From contig CM066292.1 of assembly GCA_033816765.1 (NCBI GenBank), forward strand, positions 1,488,001 to 1,552,000: a DNA stretch of 64,000 nt. Direction: 5' to 3'. Numbering within the stretch: position 1 is the first letter of the stretch; the number at the start of each line of letters is the position of its first letter. The position numbers and the translations under genes are program-made. This stretch comes from Nothopassalora personata (taxonomy: Eukaryota; Ascomycota; Dothideomycetes; Mycosphaerellales; Mycosphaerellaceae). Under the pieces are notes generated by a model. The model was given only the letters and a program-made list of their open reading frames with translations. It was not told the DNA's origin and did no database searches. This document shows positions 57,501-64,000 of the stretch, piece by piece.

Positions 57501-58341
57501 TTTCACGTAATGCAGCAGGGCGTAAGAAGAATGGTTAGGCGATCGAAGCCACCTGGCAAACATTGAGTCGTTCGAGACTTTGGGAGAATCGTTCGACAAG
57601 CTACGCGATACGGCGCAGGATGCGGCAGCTGAGACATTCCGTCGTTTTGGTGTACGGGAGTCCAGAGTTCCGAGGACAGATGGGCGGCTGCAAAGAGAGT
57701 ATTGCAATGCTCGGCCACGTCCGGGTCATTCATTGCTGTCATCTTCAACCTGGCGGTTTCGATATGTCTGACGCTCATAGCAACAACAGGCATCTCGAAG
57801 AGCTCGGACAGACCCCCAGCCTCGGCTTTCGCGTCGACGTATGCCAATGGTGGCTTTATGTGGACGGCAGCCACATCGTTGTTGACCAAGTCCGATTCCC
57901 CAATACCGCTGCTGGGTCGGACTTGTTGGGAGTGCGAGTCTTGCCCGCCGAGAAGAGTGTTATCATCGTCTGATGTTGCTCTGTCGCTTTCAGAGCCCCC
58001 ATCTTTGGATCGACTGCCAGGTGCCAATAAGTCTCTCAATGAGACCGGTGCGGTATGCCGACTGCTTTGGTCGTCATTCTGAATGCCACTTTCTTGCCAC
58101 TATTGTCGCCAAGACCCGCGCCGAGCATCATCCGATTGCCATCATGGTGCTGCTGGTTCTGGTCTGCTGCTGGCTGTACTTCTGCTGACCGAGAGACTCT
58201 GGGCTGTGCTTCTCCTGGCTGCTGTGACACGAGTCGTTGCTAAATGACGGACATCCATTTCTTATGCGTCTTATCCCACACTTTCTCCACTGCAACATGT
58301 TAGTGTGGCCTGCTAATGTGAGCTGCTCATTGAATACCACT
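54583..58341. other. Gene-poor stretch after the Copia element
   Basis: No gene can be supported. Around 55.8-56.1 kb a Gln/Ala-rich plus-strand reading with stops (ALDSITKRSSATPSGPG and onwards) may be a low-complexity pseudogene. A perfect 18-bp tandem duplication TGCACGAGGCACAAGCCT lies at 56205-56240. A minus-strand frame at 58039-57503 has protein-like parts (IETARLKMTAMNDPDVAEHC; SSELWTPVHQNDGM), but its first codon is TTG and no family is apparent. Confidence 0.4.
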
Positions 58342-58926
58342 TCACGTCTCGCCCTCGTGGCTTAACATCCCTAGGCGATCAACCTCGATAGAATGAAGGT
58401 CTGTCTTCTTGACAACGGCACCAAGCAATCCAGATACCCATAAGTCTTCAAATGCCTTGTTGACTTCATGGAGATCAGCATCAGTACGCAGTGCCAAAGC
58501 TTTCCAGGATCCGAGCGCAATGAACTCCAGCTTAGGGAGTATTGCAGCATCTTTTGCATTAGCCTTCCTCCGCTCGCATTCTCGGGCGTGTCGGAACGCG
58601 ATCTTGTAAGTATCAGCAAAGCCTTTGCCACACACATGCCCGCTGATATCATCTTGGGCTGCGAGGAGTGCTCTGCGAGGAGCTGCGATGCTATGACTGT
58701 GTACGAGTTCGTTGCAGCGTAGAGAGTGGCATGGACGCATCAAACTAGCATTGCGATGGGCCATGAGCGTGCGAAAGGCAAGATAGTTGACTTCTTTTGC
58801 ATGACTCGGTCTTGGACCTAGCTGTCGGGAGTGCCACTCCGGATGTTGGTAAGTTGGGAACAACCTGTCACAATGCCGTGCTCTTTGTCGAGATGCGCTC
58901 GAACCCAGTGGGTGTGAATCGCACAT
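58342..58926 (-). CDS. Possible orphan protein, 194 aa
   Basis: ATG at 58926, TAA-type stop at 58342. The C-terminal half looks protein-like and helical (AFRHARECERRKANAKDAA; LEFIALGSWKALALRTDADL; VNKAFEDLWVSGLLGAVVKK). The N-terminal half is low-complexity and could be a misread intron or leader. No known domain. Confidence 0.35.
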   Translation of the reverse strand: MCDSHPLGSSASRQRARHCDRLFPTYQHPEWHSRQLGPRPSHAKEVNYLAFRTLMAHRNASLMRPCHSLRCNELVHSHSIAAPRRALLAAQDDISGHVCGKGFADTYKIAFRHARECERRKANAKDAAILPKLEFIALGSWKALALRTDADLHEVNKAFEDLWVSGLLGAVVKKTDLHSIEVDRLGMLSHEGET

Positions 58927-59486
58927 TCGCTATCGAATCCCTCCAAGCAGTCCGTCATCCCCCTCGATGCCCCTTCAAGGGCCGGGCAGCCTTGCCGGCT
59001 TGTTTTGTGAGATGCTCCCTGTCGTGATGTGGTCTGTCATTGAGGGGAAGAAAGGGAAGCTTGGTGATGGTAGTCCTGTTGCAGCCAACAGCAGTAGATC
59101 TATATGTGTTGCCACATCTGTTTACCCTATGAGGTATGTGTCGGATGTGTCGTGCACCGCAGGCTGCTCGAAGCAACGCGACGTCGAGTGAGGCAGCCCA
59201 AGATCACAGAATGTGCCGTAAGACAACACAGTAGCATAGAGGAGTGAATGGCAGTCAAAGCCAAGCAGCGCAATATTGCCCTGTGCTGTTCATATCTTCC
59301 TCGAGATCGTGCAAGCGGAAGCTCTGTGGAGACGGGGTGAATGCTTTGCCCTTTTGAGCACCGACGCTAGCTTTAGGCTTGTGCCTCAAGCCCTTCTTAC
59401 TTCGCAGTTCTGATGGTCGCGATGTTGCGTATCATGGCGCTATATACGCATGCACTAAGTACGGGCATACAAGGACTCTGCGGAAA

Positions 59487-59828
59487 TCACATCCCAGACG
59501 TGATCCATAAACAATAATGTAGGGTAGGAAGCGCTGTAAGACCGTCAGTACTTGTCCACCCATCGAGCCAAATGACGAATTTAGGTGCAGTCGGCGCCCT
59601 TTCTGCCGGCTGCAGAGGTTCTCGATCAGGGATCTTCCACACCTCGCGTGATAGCAAGTAGTAAAAGTTTCCTCGTACAGGATAAGCCGCGACTGCGTTG
59701 AGTGCCATAGCCACGAGTTCATTCTGTATCATGCCTCTTTCTAGTGTAGTCATGTTCTCATCCCACGCATTAGAATCGGCGCGTCTCGTTGCAATCGTCC
59801 GCCAGAAACGGTCCTTCGCATTGGGCAT
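59487..59828 (-). CDS. Possible exon of an orphan gene
   Basis: ATG at 59828. 113 codons with a protein-like sequence (MIQNELVAMALNAVAAYPVR; KFVIWLDGWTSTDGLTALPT). The frame is open upstream to about 59940. Together with the segment at 60480-60223 on the same strand it may belong to one spliced gene, with a GTAAGG donor near 59980, but I could not find a consistent set of introns. Confidence 0.3.
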   Translation of the reverse strand: MPNAKDRFWRTIATRRADSNAWDENMTTLERGMIQNELVAMALNAVAAYPVRGNFYYLLSREVWKIPDREPLQPAERAPTAPKFVIWLDGWTSTDGLTALPTLHYCLWITSGM

Positions 59829-60222
59829 TGAGCGCAGTAGCAGGTGATGGTGCTTGGGCTTCTTCGCCCGACGCTGTCGATCTTCGTTGTCGCTTTTCAG
59901 TGCATGCTTTAGCCCGCACTGTTGGAGGAACTAAACTCTGCTTGCTGCGACGCTACCGGACATTAGTTCTCCTTACTTGGCAGTTCCTTTGCTTCCTTCG
60001 GCGTCGGCCTTGACTCCTGTCTCTACGTCGTCCAGGATGCGAATGTCGCGAACATGCTCATCTCTGAGACGCTGGTTGATGCTCTAACCGGAGTAGAGAT
60101 AGGGACACGGACCACTTGCAACACTGGGGGGACGATGTAGCTGATTCGTGCTCGTGAAGCGCTCAAGCAAGCGACAAGTGCCTGAGGCAACGCTCGCTCT
60201 CTTACCTGACTTCCCTTTTTAC

Positions 60223-60480
60223 TCAACATTGCACTCTGAAGTAGACAGCGTGGTCTGCAGTAAGGGCGTAACATGAGATGTCTTCTCGGGCCAAGCATCC
60301 TTGATTTTCCACGAAACGTGTCCTTTGGCTCTCAATAGAAGAAATATCGTTCGATGGGATGCGGGCAGTCTCGAACAGATCTCTAGGAGCGTCGCCGCCC
60401 ACCATGTCAAAGAACAGAAGCCGAGGCTGATTCGTGGAGTCGAGGCGTTGGAATTGAGCGGCAGTGATCGGCGGGCCCAA
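60223..60480 (-). CDS. Possible exon of an orphan gene
   Basis: 85 codons, first codon TTG, so it is an internal or 3' exon if real. The sequence looks coding (PRLLFFDMVGGDAPRDLFET; RFVENQGCLAREDISCYALT). A GTAAGA donor lies downstream near 60208. No domain recognised. Confidence 0.28.
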   Translation of the reverse strand: MGPPITAAQFQRLDSTNQPRLLFFDMVGGDAPRDLFETARIPSNDISSIESQRTRFVENQGCLAREDISCYALTADHAVYFRVQC

Positions 60481-61310
60481 ATATGAAATCTCTCGCTACC
60501 GTGGGAAACGGCTATCGATGGGCGATGACGCCGGTGATTAAAATGTGTCCAGACTTAGGTCAGGAGGTAAAGGAGAAAGAGTCGTGGGCTCCAAGACCCG
60601 GCTCGTAAGCCTTGAGCTTGATGCCCTCGATCTTATATGCATGCCAAACGGCCCCATCCCCAGGCAGCTCCATCATAGCGCCTCTGTGTGTGTGAGACTC
60701 GGTGCTTTCTAAGACAGGACAGGTGCAATGTCGAGGGGCCTCCCGGCGGGGGTTTAAAAGTCCTCCAGACTGTAGTGGTTTCGTGTCCACTAGACGAGTT
60801 TAACGTCCTGTGACGATGCGTCTTGCCCTGACGTAAGGGGAGCCAACCGCGATGTCGTGACCCCAGGGACCGGAGTGTTTCCACATAGATTGTTAACGTC
60901 GCAGAAGACGGATGCACAAAGCATAAAGAAGGAAGAAGGAAACAGGAAGGGTGAAAGAAGTTGACAGAGCTGCGGGTAGTCCGTGCGCGCGGAACTTTCT
61001 AGTTCTTTCTCTCTTGGCACCTCTATCCGTTGCTGCTGCTCGCGCAGCCACGCCTACGCAAGTCCGACTCGATTAGCCTAGCAACTCGACACATCCTCGA
61101 AAGCATACATGTGCGCGCCTACAGAACGAGACGATGGCTGCACACGTAATAACAAAAGCAGTACCCAGCATGCTGCGAGAATGTTGACCGTAGTCATGCC
61201 GTGCTTCTACAACTCGTCCTCAGCGGCAATGTCTAGCTGGTCTGTTCGCAACGATGAGCGGCCGCAAAGCTCCCCTTCTCGCGTGCGCTTCCCCTTAACA
61301 GCCTTGCCAC
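60481..61310. other. Intergenic stretch, no gene seen
   Basis: Short overlapping frames only. Composition is normal up to the MULE boundary. Confidence 0.45.
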
Positions 61311-61357
61311 GGCTCGGGCAGTAGAACGGGCCCAGCCGGGCGATTAGTAGGCAAAGC
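61311..61357 (+). repeat. Second copy of the GC-rich 23.8 kb motif
   Basis: GGGCAGTAGAACGGGCCCAG and CCGGGCGAT match 23817-23845 with one mismatch, and weaker similarity extends outward. It directly precedes the 46-bp palindrome. Confidence 0.6.
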
Positions 61358-61399
61358 GCACTGGCCAACGTGCCCGCGGGCAAGTTGGCCAGTGCGCTT
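61354..61399. repeat. 46-bp near-perfect palindrome
   Basis: AAGCGCACTGGCCAAC at 61354-61369 is followed by G, the palindrome TGCCCGCGGGCA, A, and then GTTGGCCAGTGCGCTT at 61384-61399. 22 of 23 base pairs match with no loop. It is GC-rich, unmutated, and sits at the edge of the RIP-damaged MULE. It could form a cruciform or be part of a transposon end. Confidence 0.85.
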
Positions 61400-62060
61400 G
61401 CGAAGTCGGGCCATCCACTTCTCCTCGTACCCCTATTTCCCTCGTACCCCTCTATATTTCCCTTTAAAGTTATACTTTTTAACACAATACTACTATAACA
61501 CACCCGTATAATGTCGTTCTTTTTACCATTAGCATCGCCGTATATAGTTTACCTGTTCTATTTATTTATATTATAAAAAACACGATGTATTATTAATAGG
61601 TAAGTGTCGACGTAGGTATATAGTACTTTAGTAATAGCCCTACTAAAGCTTATGTAACGGCGTCGCTTTTAACGCGTTTTTTCCTATATTACTATCTTAT
61701 TATATATAATAATATACTATAGAGTCCTATATAGAGCCTATAGGTACCTAAACGTAATAGGAGTATAATCTACTATATAATAATAAACATCTACGTCTAA
61801 CTTAGCGCTCTCCGATACTACCTATACGAGCTAAGATAATAGCGGCATTCCCTATTAGACGCCTATCTCGGAGGCTATCCTATCTACCTAAGGGTACTAA
61901 CCTATTAATACCTATCCAATACGCTCGTTACGCGTCTTATCCTCCTACGCTATTGTATTTACCTATACCCTTAGTAGCTAAGGTATCTAAAGAACCTCTA
62001 GAAATACTACCTCTAGAACACCGTATATTTAAGTCCTATTAAGAGCTATATCGATAGCTA

Positions 62061-64000
62061 TATAAATAGGCCCTTACGTAGGGCTTTAAGGTAGTATAGT
62101 CGTAATAGAAGTATATACGTAAAAATAAAGGTAATACCTATAAGGTACTACTATATTACTATCGAGTAGGTACTATTAACTTAAGGTTAAGGGCTACTTA
62201 ATCTACTAACCCTTTAAAGGATAAGATAAAGAAGTATAATTGCTAGTAGTACGAATAGGCTATAGCTATAGACCTATCTTTACCGCGCGTATACAACCTT
62301 ACGAAAGGTAAGGACGGTAGAGCTCGTATATTAGGTCTATATAAGATATAACTACCTTAGAACACCTTATAGTATAAACACTATTATCTACCCTCTAAGG
62401 TAATTGTATTAGCTAGTACTTGAGCGTGTTTACGTACTACTAGAGTAATAGGGTAAATATAAGGGCTCTCTAAGACAGGTATCCGTCTAGCTTAGATAAA
62501 AGCCTTTATAAATGAATACTATCCCGATGTCGTAATAGATAAGACTAATATTACTAATCTAAAGTAGTAACACTACCTTAGAGCTCGTAAGATTTAGACT
62601 TAAGTAGAGCGCTATATAGTACTACTAGATAAGAAGGGCTTTTATAAGCGATATAATATCTTTACTAAGGGCGATAATAAGGGTAGGCTTTAGTACCTAG
62701 ATATCGCCTATCTAGAGTACTTAGACCTATATTTATAAGTACTAGATTACTTAGTTATAGACGTTACATTAAGACTAATGTCTATAATCGTAATCTACTT
62801 AATGTAGTGTCCGTAACGCCTATAAATAATACCCTCCCTATCTTAATATACCTATTAGATAGTATAACGAAGGAGTACTACATCCCTTACTTTTAGTAGC
62901 TCCGGACTTAATTTAAGGAGCGTAGATTACCTATACCGAAGGTAATACTTACTAACCGTAAGTAAGTACTACTAAATGTACTAGATAAGATTTTTCTAGA
63001 GGTTATAGTTATACTATATAAGTAGTATATTAACTAAGATATACTCACGAAGCTATATGTTATTGTCTCGTTCCAGGGCTAGTCTCAAAAGAGAGATAAG
63101 TCAAGTCACGTGGCGGTATTATTCTTTGGAGAGGCTGAAGCAAGCTGAGCGAAGATGAATGATAGGAATAAGAGTTGTATTCCAATCAGTGAGATAGTAA
63201 CATGAGTTGAACGCATCAGAACCATAAGGGTTTCTAGCGTTCCTAAATACAAAGGAGATAGAGCGTTTGCTCTCCGTGCTCTCCATGCTCTCCATGCTCT
63301 CTCGAGATCACCGAGATCAACGAGATCAAGGAGATCACTTCAGTTGCTCTCTCGGTTCCTTGGTTTTATTCCTGCGGGTGAGAGAGCACTTCTCGGGCGG
63401 AAGCGCCCACCAATTGTGGAGGTCTGATTGGTTAGCTTCCTTCAGCCCCAGATCAGAACCGTAACACTATATAAGATAGGTAGCTACTACGTATAGGTTT
63501 AGTAGATAGATAAGTACGGTAAGGTCTATTAAATTAAGTCTAATAATACTAATTAATCTATAGCTAATTAGTAGGCTATAGTAAGGTCTCCGGATATATC
63601 GTCCTTCGTTAAGTAGAAAGTAGCTCTTATTAATAAGTATCCTTCTATAGTAGCCTATCTATAGCGTAACTAGTAGCCGTGTTAAGAGCGCTTTATGTAT
63701 TACTACACCTTAGTAGTATATTACTATAACAAAAAAGTAACCTTAAGGTATAAGAGTACCTATAATAGCATTAAGCTCTAATTAAACTACTACTTAAGGA
63801 ACGCCCTATTTAACGTATTCGGTAAGCTATAACCGTACTAGTAGTAGGCTTATAAAGTATACCGTAAGCTATATAGTAAACGAGACTAGTATACTACTAA
63901 TCTAGTTAGGAACTTCTACGCTAAGGTAAGGCCTCGTACTACTAAGATAGGGGCTTAGGGTATTTACAATTACGCCTTATAGTAGGTAAGTAAGACGCTT
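62061..64000 (+). pseudogene. MULE transposase relic, split by a solo LTR and cut by the window edge
   Basis: One frame (codons in phase with 62061) runs to the window end with only RIP-type stops, resuming in frame after the solo LTR. The N-terminal part resembles the FAR1/GCM-like DNA-binding region of fungal MULEs (YIRKNKGNTYKVLLYYYR; QYKHYYLPSKVIVL). Then comes the MULE core: a segment ending LDLYLQVLDYLVIDVT, where the Asp of VID is a catalytic position. It is followed by PIPKVILTNRKQVLLNVLDK, in which TNR replaces TDR (Asp to Asn), and by ILYKQYINQDILTKL, in which Tyr may replace Cys or His. After the LTR, KYPSIVAYLQRN-type and NALFNVFGKL-type sequence continues. Inactive. Confidence 0.78.
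63058..63466 (-). mobile_element. Unmutated solo LTR (409 bp) in the MULE
   Basis: On minus it begins TGTTACGGTTCTGATCTGG and ends GAGACAATAACA. CTATA flanks both sides (63053-63057 and 63467-63471), a 5-bp target duplication. On plus it has four 9-bp repeats GAGATCNNN (63304-63339) next to 9-bp repeats of CTCTCCATG (about 63270-63300). The first ten bases TGTTACGGTT and the GATC-containing 9-bp array resemble the LTR of the young element at 50487, so it is probably a related family. No RIP changes. Confidence 0.88.

Larger units (their letters stand above)
61423..64000 (+). mobile_element. MULE (Mutator-like) DNA transposon, RIP-damaged, left part
   Basis: RIP-type composition (TpA excess, CpA and TpG almost absent) begins near 61450 and continues to the window end except inside the solo LTR. 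The exact left end is not fixed. CTCGTACCCCTATTTCC and CTCGTACCCCTCTATATTTC form a short tandem repeat near 61424-61462 that may belong to the terminal repeat. The transposase reads plus from about 62061. The right end lies outside the window. Confidence 0.75.

Overview
The window comes from a filamentous ascomycete (Pezizomycotina, plausibly Dothideomycetes; the class is an inference). The evidence is short 55-82 bp introns with GTAAGT-type donors and CTAAC-like branch sites, transposons heavily damaged by repeat-induced point mutation (RIP: CpA to TpA with CpG spared, so Trp and Gln codons have become stops and Asp codons Asn), and fungal transposon families. It looks like an accessory, transposon-rich region. 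No gene is a recognisable housekeeping gene, and I see no tRNA, rRNA or CRISPR.

Layout. 1-10.4 kb: a decayed minus-strand DUF3435 (Starship captain-like) tyrosine recombinase with C2H2 fingers (about 1.57-4.26 kb), tandem repeats, and two orphan genes (5978-6550 and 7615-8682, minus). 10369-21810: an 11.4 kb DNA transposon with about 98-bp terminal inverted repeats. It carries a RIP-damaged Tc1/mariner-type DDE transposase and a second unknown 537-codon ORF. The unknown ORF is split by a nested Ty3/Gypsy chromovirus (12014-18608, target duplication GCGCT). A 780-bp unmutated segment with 16-bp direct repeats abuts the transposase stop. 21.8-27 kb: gene-poor. 28.2-41.3 kb: a compact island of orphan genes, several encoding single-pass or tail-anchored membrane proteins. 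44616-54582: a RIP-damaged Ty1/Copia element hit by a clean solo LTR of the Gypsy family (target duplication CCTTC) and by a young, unmutated 2454-bp LTR element (50487-52940, identical LTRs, target duplication AGATC). 54.6-61.3 kb: gene-poor with a few unresolved minus-strand exon-like segments. About 61.4-64.0 kb: a RIP-damaged MULE transposon split by an unmutated solo LTR (63058-63466, target duplication CTATA) and cut by the window edge.

The most interesting signal is shared by three different LTR elements, namely the Gypsy, the Copia and the young one. Each carries, between its sense coding region and its 3' LTR, an extra ORF in antisense orientation encoding a Cys-cluster protein. In the young element this ORF is intact and convergent with a lone gag gene, and the two stop codons overlap in a CTAG. 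That element has no pol, so it looks like a non-autonomous gag-only retrotransposon that keeps an antisense zinc-binding/coiled-coil partner. Its leader also has an 8-nt match to the likely mRNA 5' end, suggesting Tf1-like self-priming.
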